Assembly: GCF_000686665.1 (NCBI RefSeq)
Contig: NZ_JMLH01000002.1
Location: 1 to 64,000, forward strand
Origin: Thomasclavelia saccharogumia DSM 17460
GTDB taxonomy: Bacteria; Bacillota_I; Bacilli_A; Erysipelotrichales; Coprobacillaceae
Length of the DNA: 64,000 bases
Reading direction: 5' to 3'
Under the pieces are notes generated by a model, which ran no database searches, was not told the DNA's origin, and saw only the letters and a list, made by a program, of their open reading frames with translations. Made by a program: the position numbers and the translations under genes. Positions 1 through 9,990 of this stretch are shown in pieces (within the stretch, counting starts at the first letter, position 1; each line of letters opens with the position of its first letter).

Positions 1-1182
1 TCTGATGCTAACGGAAATCAGGTTAATACAGATTCTAATTATGTAACGATTGAAATGTATGTATCACCAAGTGAAGGATCACCTTTCATTTATAATTTGG
101 CTACAGGATTCAATACATGGTGTACACCATACAATTTATATGTTTCATTAAATGATGGAGCGGTATTGATGTCAGGAGATGAAATGATCAATGCATTAAA
201 TGTTACAGCAAGTATAGATGTAGCAGGAGAAGGAAAGATCTGTCCACAAGGTGAAGTATTCAACATGAAATCATATACAACATCAAATGGAACAAACTAT
301 TCATATGCTGAATATGTACCAGCAGAGGATGATAAAAAGAATGCTTTAGTAATCTGGTTACATGGAGCAGGAGAAGGTGGAAAAGATCCATATATAGATA
401 TATTAGGAAATGAAGTAACAGCACTAGCAGGAGAACAGTTCCAAGGATTATTTGAAGGAGCATATATTTTAACACCACAAAGTCCAACAATGTGGATGGA
501 TGATGGAACAGGAGCATATCAAAATGGAGATAAAGGATCATGTTATGCAGACAGCTTATTTGAAATGATCGATGCATATGTAAAAGCAAATGATGATATT
601 GATCCAGATCGAGTAATCATCGGAGGATGTTCAAACGGTGGATATATGACGATGGAAATGATATTAAAACATCCAGATTATTTTGCAGCAGCATATCCAA
701 TCTGTGAAGCATACCAGGATCAATATATAACAGATGAACAAATCGAAGCAATAAAAGATATGCCAATCTGGTTTACATATGCAAAAAATGATGGAACAGT
801 AAATCCAGGATTATGCAGTGAAGCAACGATCGAAAGATTATTAGCAGCAGGAGCAACAAATGTACATGTATCAGCATTTGAAGATGTACATGATACAACA
901 GGAAGATTTACAGATTTAGAAGGAAATCCATATCAATATGATGGACACTGGTCATGGACATATTTTGACAATAACGAATGTTATGATGAAAATGGAGTAA
1001 ATGCATGGCAATGGTTAGCTAAACAAACTAAAGCTGTAGATGTAAATCCAGATGTAATTGAACCATCAGTATCTGATTCTAATAATTCAATTACAACAGG
1101 CGATGATGTTAACTTTGCCGGTTTAGGTATGTTGATCATGTTGACAGCTGCAGGAGTTTATGTTACAAGAAAAAGAGTTTAA
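1..1182 (+). CDS. Secreted serine esterase / prolyl-oligopeptidase-like hydrolase, 3' part
   Basis: The frame is open from base 1, so the start lies before the window. The visible 393 residues hold an alpha/beta hydrolase: an oxyanion-type 'WLHGAGEGG' stretch, the nucleophile elbow 'GGCSNGG' (Ser codon 631-633), a likely acid in 'YAKNDG' (790-792) and a His in 'DVHDTTG' (889-891). This resembles the feruloyl-esterase/prolyl-oligopeptidase group found in gut bacteria, probably acting outside the cell on carbohydrate esters; the substrate cannot be told. The C terminus has a linker, 'TTGDD', one hydrophobic helix and 'RKRV', which looks like a surface anchor without LPXTG. A strong terminator follows. 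Confidence 0.8.
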   Translation, partial: SDANGNQVNTDSNYVTIEMYVSPSEGSPFIYNLATGFNTWCTPYNLYVSLNDGAVLMSGDEMINALNVTASIDVAGEGKICPQGEVFNMKSYTTSNGTNYSYAEYVPAEDDKKNALVIWLHGAGEGGKDPYIDILGNEVTALAGEQFQGLFEGAYILTPQSPTMWMDDGTGAYQNGDKGSCYADSLFEMIDAYVKANDDIDPDRVIIGGCSNGGYMTMEMILKHPDYFAAAYPICEAYQDQYITDEQIEAIKDMPIWFTYAKNDGTVNPGLCSEATIERLLAAGATNVHVSAFEDVHDTTGRFTDLEGNPYQYDGHWSWTYFDNNECYDENGVNAWQWLAKQTKAVDVNPDVIEPSVSDSNNSITTGDDVNFAGLGMLIMLTAAGVYVTRKRV

Positions 1183-1188
1183 TTAAAC

Positions 1189-1216
1189 AAAAAAGCTAGA
1201 TTAATCTAGCTTTTTT
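1189..1216. terminator. Bidirectional rho-independent terminator
   Basis: A-run, 6-bp stem GCTAGA/TCTAGC with loop TTAA, then a T-run. It lies between the convergent esterase and DUF4230 genes and can serve both strands. Confidence 0.85.
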
Positions 1217-1232
1217 AGTATTATAAGAAAAT

Positions 1233-1865
1233 TTAATTTGTATTTGATTCTAAAAATTTTACTTCTATTTCATATGAATCACTAATTCCAGGAATAGCAT
1301 TTAAATATTTTTTTATTGTGCTTTGTGTTTTAGTTGCAGCTTCACTTAATAAGCCGTTTTCGATTGCTTCTTCTGCTACGGTTTCTTTTTGTTTTTTTGC
1401 AAAAGCAGTATAATCAGATATTGAAATAGGATTAAAAACGTTTTTGGTTTCATCGTAGACTTCAATGCTGTTTTCATCTATTTCATTACTTAAGATTTCA
1501 ATTTCTGGAATAGAAACTATAATAGTATTGTTTTCAATTGATATTTTTATTTTATCCATTTTAATACCAGCTTTTAATTTACCATTATATGTAATTAAAA
1601 AACTTTTTTGAGTTAATGGGATATCCCAGCCATTGAATTTAAGATTATCTGAAAATTTACCAACTTTAGTATAATTGTATGACATTGTAGCTAATTCTTC
1701 AATTTCTTGTAACTGCTGAGTCAAACCAGTTGCTGTAATTTTTGGTTCATCACTGCCACTAGCAAATCTTGTTCCAGCATAGAAAATAAGTATTGCTACT
1801 AGTAAAATCGCAATTATACCACCGATTGCTTTTTTTGTTTTACCTAATGTATCTAGTATTTTCAT
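1233..1865 (-). CDS. DUF4230 membrane-anchored protein
   Basis: 210 residues: a basic N terminus, one transmembrane helix at about residues 15-32, then a soluble domain matching DUF4230 in pattern (a 'LATMSYNYTKVGKF' region and a C-terminal amphipathic region with 'AIENGLL'). DUF4230 proteins have no established function; the topology suggests an extracytoplasmic domain held by an N-terminal anchor. The start is backed by an AAGGTGATG ribosome site just upstream on the minus strand. It lies downstream of pduL but is separated from it by a terminator. Confidence 0.75.
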   Translation of the reverse strand: MKILDTLGKTKKAIGGIIAILLVAILIFYAGTRFASGSDEPKITATGLTQQLQEIEELATMSYNYTKVGKFSDNLKFNGWDIPLTQKSFLITYNGKLKAGIKMDKIKISIENNTIIVSIPEIEILSNEIDENSIEVYDETKNVFNPISISDYTAFAKKQKETVAEEAIENGLLSEAATKTQSTIKKYLNAIPGISDSYEIEVKFLESNTN

Positions 1866-1912
1866 ATCATCACCTTAGAAACATTATAACATAATTCGAC
1901 AATAATTTAATA

Positions 1913-1941
1913 AAATAAAAAAGCCCAAGGCTTTTTTATTT
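1913..1941 (-). terminator. pduL terminator
   Basis: A 13-bp stem ending in AAGCC/GGCTT with loop CAA, with A- and T-runs on both sides. It overlaps the stop codon of pduL on the minus strand. Confidence 0.85.
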
Positions 1942-2508
1942 TACGATTGTTCCATATACTTCTCTACCACAACCAGCTGCATTAGATTCATCTGTATCAA
2001 TATGCATTGCTGTAGCATAATTTTCACTTACACGACAAACCACATCACCAAAAATTAATGAACGACCTTCAGTATCGATTTTAACACTAACGATTTCCTT
2101 ATCTTCAACACCAAATTCTTTAGCATCAGCAGGTGTCATGTGAATATGTCTTTTAGCTGCGATTACTCCACAAGGAATTTCAACTTCACCAGCAGGACCG
2201 ATTAATTTACAACCTGCAGTTCCCTCAATATCCCCAGATTCTCTAATTGCCGCTTGAAGTCCTAATGAACGAGCATCTGTTAAAGATAATTCAACTTGAG
2301 TAGCACTACGTGTAGGACCTAAAACAGACATTTTTTGTTCTCCTTTAGTACCAACGACAGTTACTTTTTCAACACATGCAAATTGTCCTGGTTGTGAAAG
2401 ATCTTTTTTGTTTGTTAATTGATATCCTTTTCCAAATAATGTTTCTAAGTCTTCATTTGATAAATGAATGTGTCTTGCAGAAGTTTCAACGATAAATTTT
2501 TTAGCCAT
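1936..2508 (-). CDS. pduL: Phosphate propanoyl/acetyltransferase PduL
   Basis: 190 residues with the two-repeat PduL (PTAC) fold. Metal-binding motifs 'ARHIHLS' near the N terminus and 'AKRHIHMT' near residue 120 mark the two halves, and 'MHIDTDESNAAG' lies near the C terminus. The family converts acyl-CoA plus phosphate to acyl phosphate plus CoA and can replace Pta. No microcompartment genes are nearby and there is no encapsulation peptide before the first domain, so a cytosolic role in acetate/ATP formation is inferred. The start has an AAGGAGAA ribosome site. Confidence 0.92.
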   Translation of the reverse strand: MAKKFIVETSARHIHLSNEDLETLFGKGYQLTNKKDLSQPGQFACVEKVTVVGTKGEQKMSVLGPTRSATQVELSLTDARSLGLQAAIRESGDIEGTAGCKLIGPAGEVEIPCGVIAAKRHIHMTPADAKEFGVEDKEIVSVKIDTEGRSLIFGDVVCRVSENYATAMHIDTDESNAAGCGREVYGTIVK

Positions 2509-2808
2509 AATTATTCTCCTTTTTCCTTTATATATATTACTCTTTTTATGACTGTTTTCAAGAATTTTGTAATAAATTGAAAAAAAAATAAAAAATTTAA
2601 AAAAAATTATTAAAAAAATTTATTAAAATAGTAAAATTATATTATCACAAGACATAAAATTTATCATTTTTAAGCCCAAAAAGGTTGTTTTCAAAGGTTT
2701 TATTTCAAAAAATATCAAAAAATTTAGTAAAAAGCTAAAAAGTAATCATCTCTTTACACAATTGTCTAAATAGTGTATTATGATTCTACATTAAAAGGGG
2801 GAACCTAT
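2509..2808. other. Divergent intergenic region, pduL / gltB
   Basis: Very AT-rich, with a poly-A/T block at about 2575-2640. It holds the gltB promoter at its right end. No riboswitch or small gene was recognised. Confidence 0.6.
2753..2781 (+). promoter_or_regulatory. Sigma-A type promoter of gltBD
   Basis: TTTACA (2753-2758), a 17-base spacer and TATTAT (2776-2781), about 27 bases before the start codon. The run AAAAGGGGG at 2793-2801 is the ribosome site. An upstream GTG at 2773 overlaps the -10 box, which excludes it as a start. Confidence 0.75.
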
Positions 2809-5800
2809 ATGAAAGAGAATGAAAATCTAGGATTATATGACAAATCTTTTGAACATGACAATTGCGGGATTGGTGCAGTTGTTAATATTAAAGGGGTTAA
2901 AACTCATCTTACCGTTAGTAATGCCTTAAAAATTGTTGAACAATTAGAACATCGTGCTGGTAAAGATGCAGCTGGTGAAACTGGTGATGGAGTGGGAATC
3001 TTGACGCAAGTACCATACAGCTACTTTAAAAAATCAATTACGCAATTTACATTACCACAAGAAGGAAAATTTGGAGTAGGAATGTTATTCATGCCAACGG
3101 ATGAACACCTTCGAAATCGTGTTAAAAAAATGTTAGAGACAATTGTTTCTAAAGAAGGGATGGAATTTATTGGATGGCGTGAAGTTCCAACTGTACCTAA
3201 AGTATTAGGAAAAAAGGCACTTGATGCAATGCCTTCGATTTGGCAATGTTTTATAAAAAAGCCCCATGGGGTTGGAAAAGGTATTCAATTTGATAGAATG
3301 CTTTATCAAGTACGAAGAATATTTGAACAGAGTAATTTTAATGATACTTATGTATGTTCTTTTTCATCACGAACAATTGTATATAAAGGAATGTTTTTAG
3401 TAGGACAATTACGTTCATTTTTTAAGGATCTTCAAGATGAAGAATATAAAAGTGCAATAGCATTAGTACATTCACGTTTTTCTACTAATACTATGCCATC
3501 TTGGCAAAGAGCGCATCCAAATCGTTTCATTGTTCATAATGGGGAAATTAACACGATCAAGGGAAATGCCAATAATATGTTATGTCGTGAAGAAATTATG
3601 AATACAGATTTATTAGATACTAATAAAGTGTATCCTGTTGTTGATATCAACGGTTCAGATTCCGCAATGTTAGATAATACTTTAGAATTTTTAGTAATGT
3701 CAGGTATGGAATTGCCTCGTGCGGTGATGATGTGTATTCCTGAACCATATGATAATGATAAAAGTATGTCACAATCTAAGAAAGATTTCTATGAATATAA
3801 CTCAACATTAATGGAACCATGGGATGGACCTGCTTCAATTCTATTTAGTGATGGAGAAGTTATGGGGGCAGTACTTGATCGTAATGGACTAAGACCATCA
3901 CGGTACTATATTACTCGCGATGACTATTTAATTTTGTCTTCAGAAGTAGGAGCATTAGATATTCCTGCTGAGGATATTGTTGTAAAAGATCGTTTACGTC
4001 CAGGTAAAATGTTATTAGTGGATACAAAAGCTGGTAAATTAATTGAAGATGATGATTTAAAGGAAAGCTATGCACATAAACAGCCATATGGAGAATGGCT
4101 AGAAAGTAATTTGATTAAGTTAAAAGATATGCGGATTCCAAATGCTCGAGTAGAGAGATATCAGGGAGATGAGTTAACTAAATTACAAAAAGTTTATGGC
4201 TATAGTTATGAAGATGTCAACACATATATCAAAAAGATGGCGCTTGATGGTAGTGAAGAAGTTGTAGCTATGGGTAACGATTCACCACTTGCAGTATTAT
4301 CAAAACAGCATCCCCCACTATTTAACTATTTTAAACAGTTATTTGCGCAGGTTACTAATCCACCAATCGATGCGATTCGTGAAGAAATTATTACATCTAC
4401 AGCATTATGTATTGGGACAGAGGGAAATATTTTGACAGATAATGAGAAAAATTGTCGGTTATTAAAAATTGATCATCCAATCTTAAGTAATACAGATCTA
4501 TTAAAAATCAAGAATATCAAAAAAGAAGGTTTTAAAGTAGCCGTTTTATCAATTCTATATTATAAAAATACCTCACTTGAAAAAGCTTTGGATAAATTAT
4601 TTGTCGAGGCTGATAAAGCATATCATGCTGGAGCTAACATTTTAATTTTATCAGATCGTGGTGTTGATGAAAATCATGTTCCAATTCCTTCTTTGTTAGC
4701 AGTTGCTGCAATGAATCAACATTTAGTAAATACTAAAAAAAGAATGTCAGTGGCTTTGATCTTGGAATCAGGAGAACCGCGTGAAGTTCATCACTACGCA
4801 ACTTTGATTGGATATGGAGCTAGTGCAGTTAATGGCTATTTAGCTCAAGATACGATTTTTGAGCTAGTTGATGAAGGTGTGCTAGATAAAGATTACTATG
4901 CTGCTGTTGAAGATTATAATGATGGTATTTTGCATGGAATAGTTAAGATTGCTTCTAAAATGGGGATTTCAACAATTCAATCATATCGTGGTTCACAAAA
5001 TTTTGAAGCAATTGGTCTAGCTAAAGATTTTGTTGATAAATATTTTCCTAAAACAGTAACTAGAATAGAAGGAAAGACAATCAAAGATATCGAAGATGAT
5101 GTTGATTATCGTCATAGTAAAGTTTATGATCCTTTAGGTTTAGATGTTGATATTACATTAGATAGTCGTGGTGATCATAAAGAACGCAGTGGTAAAGAAG
5201 AACACTTGTATAATCCGCAGACTATTCATAAATTACAATTAGCTACTCGTAATGGTGATTATAAATTATTTAAAGAATATTCAGCGATGATCGATGAAGA
5301 AGGAAAAGATTTAAATCTTCGTGGTTTATTGCAATTCAAGAAAACTAAAGCTATTTCAATCGATGAAGTAGAAAGTGTCGATAGTATTGTTCAGCGTTTT
5401 AAAACAGGAGCAATGTCTTATGGATCAATTTCTAAAGAGGCTCACGAAACAATGGCAATTGCAATGAATCGTTTGAAAGGTAAATCAAACAGTGGTGAAG
5501 GTGGCGAAGATCCAGAACGTTTTATTCCTGATAAAAATGGTGATAGTAGATGCTCAGCGATTAAACAAGTCGCTTCAGGACGCTTTGGGGTTACTTCTGA
5601 ATATTTATGTTCAGCTAAAGAAATACAAATCAAGATGGCTCAAGGAGCTAAACCTGGTGAAGGGGGACAATTACCAGCAGGTAAAGTCTATCCATGGGTT
5701 GCTAAAACTCGTCATAGTACGCCAGGAGTAGGGCTTATTTCACCACCACCACATCATGATATTTATTCAATTGAGGATTTAGCACAATTAATTTATGATT

Positions 5801-7320
5801 TAAAGAATTCTAATAAAGATGCTCGAATTTCTGTTAAATTAGTATCTGAAGCTGGTGTTGGTACGGTAGCTGCTGGGGTTGCAAAAGCGGGAGCAGGGGT
5901 TATTTTGATTTCTGGTTATGATGGAGGAACTGGAGCAGCGCCTAGAAACTCAGTGTATAATGCAGGATTGCCTTGGGAACTAGGGTTGGCTGAAGCTCAT
6001 CAAACTTTAATTATGAATGATTTACGGGGTCGCGTAGTTTTAGAAACAGATGGAAAACTAATGACTGGTCGTGATTTAGCGATTGCAACCTTATTAGGAG
6101 CAGAAGAATACGGTTTTGCTACAGCTCCTCTTGTAACAATGGGATGTGTAATGATGCGTGTTTGTAACTTAGATACATGTCCAGTAGGTGTAGCTACCCA
6201 AAACCCAATCTTAAGAAAACGGTTTACTGGAAAGCCTGAATATGTTGAAAACTTTATGCGTTTTATTGCTCAAGAGTTGCGAGAATACATGGCTCAGCTT
6301 GGTTTTAAAACAATTGATGAAATGGTTGGACGTAGTGATTTATTAGAAGTACGCCAGGGTGTTAATAATATTGATTTATCACGAGTTATTAATAATCCAT
6401 TTACAAAAGCTAAAGAAACGCATCATAATCCAAAAAATAGTTATGATTTTGAATTAGAAAAAGTTAAAGATACAACAGTTTTATTAAAAGAATTTAAAGT
6501 TGCTTTAGAAAATAATCAAAGCAAAGAGATTCATGTTGATATAACTAATATAGATCGAACATTAGGAACACTATTTGGATCAGAGATTACAAAACGATAT
6601 AAAGATACTTTAGATGATGATACATTTAAAGTAAACTGTTATGGTTCTGGAGGACAAAGTTTTGGTGCCTTTATTCCAAATGGTTTAACATTATCACTTC
6701 ATGGTGATAGTAATGATTATTTTGGTAAAGGATTATCAGGTGGAAAGTTAGTAGTAGTCCCACCAGAAAATTCAAATTTTAAAGCTGAAGAAAATATAAT
6801 TGTGGGAAATGTTGCTTTATATGGAGCAACATCTGGTGAAGTATATATTAACGGTGTTGCTGGTGAGCGTTTTGCGGTAAGAAATTCTGGAGCAACTGCT
6901 GTTGTTGAAGGTGTTGGCGATCATGGCCTTGAATATATGACAGGGGGTCTTGTAGTTGTGCTTGGCGAAACGGGACGAAATTTCGCAGCCGGAATGTCTG
7001 GCGGAATTGCTTATGTCTATGATCCAAACAATCGCTTATATGCTCGTATTAATAAAGAGCTAGTATCATATACTACAGTGACTAGTAAATATGATGAAGA
7101 AGAATTAAGAAGAATCGTTCAGAAACATTATGATCACACTAGATCTAATGTTGCTAAGAAGATTTTAGATAATTTTGGTGAACAAGTATCATTATTTAAA
7201 AAAGTTGTACCACACGATTATAAACATATGATTGAGTTGATTAAATATTATGAAAAACAAGGCTTGAGTAGTGAACAGGCTAAAGTTGAAGCATTTAACG
7301 AAGCTAGAAAGGGGGCATAA
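2809..7320 (+). CDS. gltB: Glutamate synthase large subunit
   Basis: 1503 residues, normal for GltB. The class II glutamine amidotransferase domain begins at Cys19 in 'HDNCGIGA', so an 18-residue propeptide is probably removed to free the catalytic cysteine. The central and FMN synthase domains follow, with 'GEGGEDPER' and the 3Fe-4S cysteines in 'CVMMRVCNLDTC' (C-x5-C-x4-C), then the C-terminal beta-helix GXGXG domain. It makes two glutamate from glutamine and 2-oxoglutarate. The stop codon is 2 bases before gltD, so the two are one operon. Confidence 0.97.
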   Translation: MKENENLGLYDKSFEHDNCGIGAVVNIKGVKTHLTVSNALKIVEQLEHRAGKDAAGETGDGVGILTQVPYSYFKKSITQFTLPQEGKFGVGMLFMPTDEHLRNRVKKMLETIVSKEGMEFIGWREVPTVPKVLGKKALDAMPSIWQCFIKKPHGVGKGIQFDRMLYQVRRIFEQSNFNDTYVCSFSSRTIVYKGMFLVGQLRSFFKDLQDEEYKSAIALVHSRFSTNTMPSWQRAHPNRFIVHNGEINTIKGNANNMLCREEIMNTDLLDTNKVYPVVDINGSDSAMLDNTLEFLVMSGMELPRAVMMCIPEPYDNDKSMSQSKKDFYEYNSTLMEPWDGPASILFSDGEVMGAVLDRNGLRPSRYYITRDDYLILSSEVGALDIPAEDIVVKDRLRPGKMLLVDTKAGKLIEDDDLKESYAHKQPYGEWLESNLIKLKDMRIPNARVERYQGDELTKLQKVYGYSYEDVNTYIKKMALDGSEEVVAMGNDSPLAVLSKQHPPLFNYFKQLFAQVTNPPIDAIREEIITSTALCIGTEGNILTDNEKNCRLLKIDHPILSNTDLLKIKNIKKEGFKVAVLSILYYKNTSLEKALDKLFVEADKAYHAGANILILSDRGVDENHVPIPSLLAVAAMNQHLVNTKKRMSVALILESGEPREVHHYATLIGYGASAVNGYLAQDTIFELVDEGVLDKDYYAAVEDYNDGILHGIVKIASKMGISTIQSYRGSQNFEAIGLAKDFVDKYFPKTVTRIEGKTIKDIEDDVDYRHSKVYDPLGLDVDITLDSRGDHKERSGKEEHLYNPQTIHKLQLATRNGDYKLFKEYSAMIDEEGKDLNLRGLLQFKKTKAISIDEVESVDSIVQRFKTGAMSYGSISKEAHETMAIAMNRLKGKSNSGEGGEDPERFIPDKNGDSRCSAIKQVASGRFGVTSEYLCSAKEIQIKMAQGAKPGEGGQLPAGKVYPWVAKTRHSTPGVGLISPPPHHDIYSIEDLAQLIYDLKNSNKDARISVKLVSEAGVGTVAAGVAKAGAGVILISGYDGGTGAAPRNSVYNAGLPWELGLAEAHQTLIMNDLRGRVVLETDGKLMTGRDLAIATLLGAEEYGFATAPLVTMGCVMMRVCNLDTCPVGVATQNPILRKRFTGKPEYVENFMRFIAQELREYMAQLGFKTIDEMVGRSDLLEVRQGVNNIDLSRVINNPFTKAKETHHNPKNSYDFELEKVKDTTVLLKEFKVALENNQSKEIHVDITNIDRTLGTLFGSEITKRYKDTLDDDTFKVNCYGSGGQSFGAFIPNGLTLSLHGDSNDYFGKGLSGGKLVVVPPENSNFKAEENIIVGNVALYGATSGEVYINGVAGERFAVRNSGATAVVEGVGDHGLEYMTGGLVVVLGETGRNFAAGMSGGIAYVYDPNNRLYARINKELVSYTTVTSKYDEEELRRIVQKHYDHTRSNVAKKILDNFGEQVSLFKKVVPHDYKHMIELIKYYEKQGLSSEQAKVEAFNEARKGA

Positions 7321-7322
7321 CC

Positions 7323-8804
7323 ATGGGTAAACCAACTGGATTTTTAGAAATTGACCGTCAAGTAAGCAAAGCGGTTGAACCAAAGAAAAGAATTCAAAAT
7401 TTTAATGAGTTTCATAAGCATTTAAGTAAAGATGAACAGGCTTGTCAAGGAGCGCGTTGCATGGATTGTGGTGTACCGTTTTGCCAGTCTGGAAAAGAAC
7501 TAGAAGGTATGGTTTCTGGCTGTCCGTTAAATAACTTGATTCCTGAATGGAATGATCTTGTTTATCATAATAATTATAAACAGGCACTAAGCAGATTATT
7601 AAAGACTAATAATTTTCCTGAATTTACTTCAAGAGTATGTCCAGCATTGTGTGAGACAGCTTGTACATGTGGATTAAATGGTGAACCTGTAACTGTTAAA
7701 GAAAATGAACATGGGATAATTGAGGATGCGTATGCTAAAGGTTTGATGAAACCTTGTCCACCAACTCATCGTATTGACAAAAAAATTGCAATTATTGGAT
7801 CAGGACCTGCAGGTCTAGCCGCAGCTGATCAATTAAATAAGCGCGGTTATCAAGTAACAGTTTTTGAACGTGATGATCGAATAGGGGGATTATTAATGTA
7901 TGGTATCCCTAATATGAAATTAGAAAAAAGTGTTATAGATTGTCGCATCAGTATCATGAAAGCTGAAGGTGTTACTTTTAAAACTAATTGTGCAATTGAA
8001 GATAGAAAACAGGTTAAAGAATTATTAGATAATTTTGATCGCGTAATTTTAGCTTGTGGTGCTCGTAAACCGCGAGATATTGATGTTCCAGGGCGTAAAG
8101 GTAAAGGAATCTTGATGGCTGTTGATTATTTAACGGCTGTAACTAAGTCTTTATTAAATAGTGATTTAAAAGATAAAAATTTTGCTTCTACAAAAGATAA
8201 ACATGTACTTGTAATTGGTGGGGGAGATACTGGTAATGATTGTGTTGGTAGTGTGATTCGTCTAGGCTGTAAAAGTGTTACTCAATTAGAAATGATGCCT
8301 GAATTACCTGAAATTAGAAGTGAGAATAATCCTTGGCCACAATGGCCAAGAATCAAGAAAACAGATTATGGTCAAGAAGAAAGTATTGCTGTTTTCAATC
8401 AGGATCCACGTATTTATCAAACTACTGTTAAAGAGTTTGTTTTAGATAAAGATGGACATGTAAAACAAGCGGTAATTGTATCGTTGGAGCCAAAGGAAAA
8501 TAAAACAACTAAACGGGTAGAAATGGTACCTGTAGCTGGTAGTGAAAAAGTTATTCCTGCTGATTTAGTTTTAATTTCAGCTGGATTTGTGGGATGCGAA
8601 GATCATGTTGCTAAAGCGTTTAATGTTTCTTTGAATTCTCGCGGTAATGTTGTAAGTAATCAAAGTTATCAGACGAATATTAAAAATTTATATGTTGCAG
8701 GTGATATGCGTCGTGGTCAATCTTTAGTTGTTTGGGCAATTAGAGAAGGCCGAGAAGTTGCTAGAGCTGTAGATATAGATTTAATGGGATATAGTAATTT
8801 GTAA
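7323..8804 (+). CDS. gltD: Glutamate synthase small subunit (NAD(P)H, FAD)
   Basis: 493 residues. The N-terminal cysteine clusters ('CMDCGVPFC', 'CPALCETACTC') would bind two 4Fe-4S centres. An FAD site 'GSGPAGLAAAD' and an NAD(P) site 'GGGDTGNDC' follow. It passes electrons from NAD(P)H to GltB. It starts directly after gltB; the GGGGG run at the end of gltB provides the ribosome site. A second GltD-like protein of the Nfn type is encoded at 34795-36183. Confidence 0.96.
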   Translation: MGKPTGFLEIDRQVSKAVEPKKRIQNFNEFHKHLSKDEQACQGARCMDCGVPFCQSGKELEGMVSGCPLNNLIPEWNDLVYHNNYKQALSRLLKTNNFPEFTSRVCPALCETACTCGLNGEPVTVKENEHGIIEDAYAKGLMKPCPPTHRIDKKIAIIGSGPAGLAAADQLNKRGYQVTVFERDDRIGGLLMYGIPNMKLEKSVIDCRISIMKAEGVTFKTNCAIEDRKQVKELLDNFDRVILACGARKPRDIDVPGRKGKGILMAVDYLTAVTKSLLNSDLKDKNFASTKDKHVLVIGGGDTGNDCVGSVIRLGCKSVTQLEMMPELPEIRSENNPWPQWPRIKKTDYGQEESIAVFNQDPRIYQTTVKEFVLDKDGHVKQAVIVSLEPKENKTTKRVEMVPVAGSEKVIPADLVLISAGFVGCEDHVAKAFNVSLNSRGNVVSNQSYQTNIKNLYVAGDMRRGQSLVVWAIREGREVARAVDIDLMGYSNL

Positions 8805-8808
8805 TTAT

Positions 8809-8839
8809 AAAAATGTCTGTATTTCTTACAGACATTTTT
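8809..8839 (+). terminator. gltBD terminator
   Basis: A 13-bp perfect stem (8809-8821 with 8827-8839) containing ATGTCTGTA and ending in a T-run, directly after the gltD stop. Confidence 0.9.
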
Positions 8840-9149
8840 ACTTTTATGTTAAAGATGAGATAAATTTATTGCTGCTTAATGGTAAAATTTTATGGAAATC
8901 ATTTCTATTTAGAGAAGTAGCAATAAATGGGATATTTGTAGTAGAAATAGCATATAATTTTTTACATTTTAAATGAAAGATCGTGTATGGCTTTGTTATT
9001 TTATGGAATATCCTAACGATCACATTTCATTAAGTTTACTTGTAAAAAGCAAGAACTATAATCTAATGAATTTAAACTTTACGATAATGTTAAGTTATTG
9101 TTGAATTTATATTTATGAAAAGAAGATAATTTGATAAAGCTTAGTATTT
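8840..9149. other. Intergenic region without a recognisable gene
   Basis: About 310 AT-rich bases between the gltD terminator and the ferritin terminator. Open frames are short and lack ribosome sites. It may hold decayed coding sequence, but no family can be named. Confidence 0.5.
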
Positions 9150-9205
9150 AAAAAGATGTAATTCTAATATAGTTTATCTAACTAAGCTAAGAATTACATC
9201 TTTTT
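9150..9205 (-). terminator. Ferritin gene terminator
   Basis: A 16-bp perfect inverted repeat (9150-9165 with 9190-9205), with T-runs at both ends, just downstream of the ferritin stop. Confidence 0.85.
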
Positions 9206-9211
9206 ATTTTT

Positions 9212-9718
9212 TTATAGTGTTGGAGCGCTATATACGCGATTAGCTAATTCGCTATCAAGCATGTATAATCCTTTAGGATCATTTCCAAATAAATCAAATT
9301 TAGTAATCATATCATTAGCATTAGTTTCTTCTTCACCTTGTTCTTTAACAAACCAGTCAAGGAACTGCATCGTTCTAAAATCTTTGATTGAATAAGCAGC
9401 ATTATAAAGATTATGAATTAAACTAGTTACATATTCTTCATGTTCTAATCCTTCAACCAAAGGATCTTTTAGAGCATTAAGATTTTTATCAGGTTTGTCA
9501 ATAGCTTCTAAGATTACTCTTTCATTATTGTTTTGTAAATATTGAACAAATAACATCGCATGATCTCTTTCTTCTTGAGCTTGGATATTATACCAATTTG
9601 CAAAACCATCTAATCCTTTATCTTTATAGAAATTTGCGAAATCTAAATAAAGATATGCAGAATAAAATTCTTTATTAACTTGATCATTTAATAATTCAAC
9701 TATTTTTTTATCTAACAT
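9212..9718 (-). CDS. ftnA: Non-haem ferritin
   Basis: 168 residues, the size of bacterial ferritin. A four-helix bundle with ferroxidase ligands is visible: Glu17 in 'NKEFYSAYLYL', Glu49/Glu50 and His53 in 'EERDHAM', and a third-helix 'EQGEEETNA' motif. It oxidises and stores iron in a 24-mer shell. The frame is open a further 31 codons upstream, but a GGTAGGAGGT ribosome site sits just before the chosen ATG. It is a single-gene transcript. Confidence 0.95.
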   Translation of the reverse strand: MLDKKIVELLNDQVNKEFYSAYLYLDFANFYKDKGLDGFANWYNIQAQEERDHAMLFVQYLQNNNERVILEAIDKPDKNLNALKDPLVEGLEHEEYVTSLIHNLYNAAYSIKDFRTMQFLDWFVKEQGEEETNANDMITKFDLFGNDPKGLYMLDSELANRVYSAPTL

Positions 9719-9990
9719 TTTATTACCTCCTACCATAAATAGTATAAACTTAAATTTAATTAATGTTAATAGAAAAATGTAAAAAAATGATCTATTATTG
9801 ATTAGAAACATTTGTAGTTAATGTAAGATCAGCTGTTTTGATATAAAATATTATCTAATCTGATTAGTGCATTTATAATCGAATAAAATTGTTGTAATTT
9901 GTCGACTTAAAGAATCTTAAATATATAATAAAAGATTTTTAATTTATAAATGTTAATGTTATAATAAACCATGAAAGAGGGTGTATTTTG
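9719..9990. promoter_or_regulatory. Divergent control region, ferritin / cdaA
   Basis: 272 AT-rich bases carrying promoters for both directions. TATAAT-like boxes occur at about 9926 and 9959 for cdaA, but matching -35 boxes are weak. No clear Fur or PerR box was found by eye. Confidence 0.4.

Noticed and set aside
2570-2650. Poly-A/T tract as a replication origin or structured element
   Set aside because: There are no DnaA boxes or nearby replication genes, and such tracts are ordinary in this low-GC genome.
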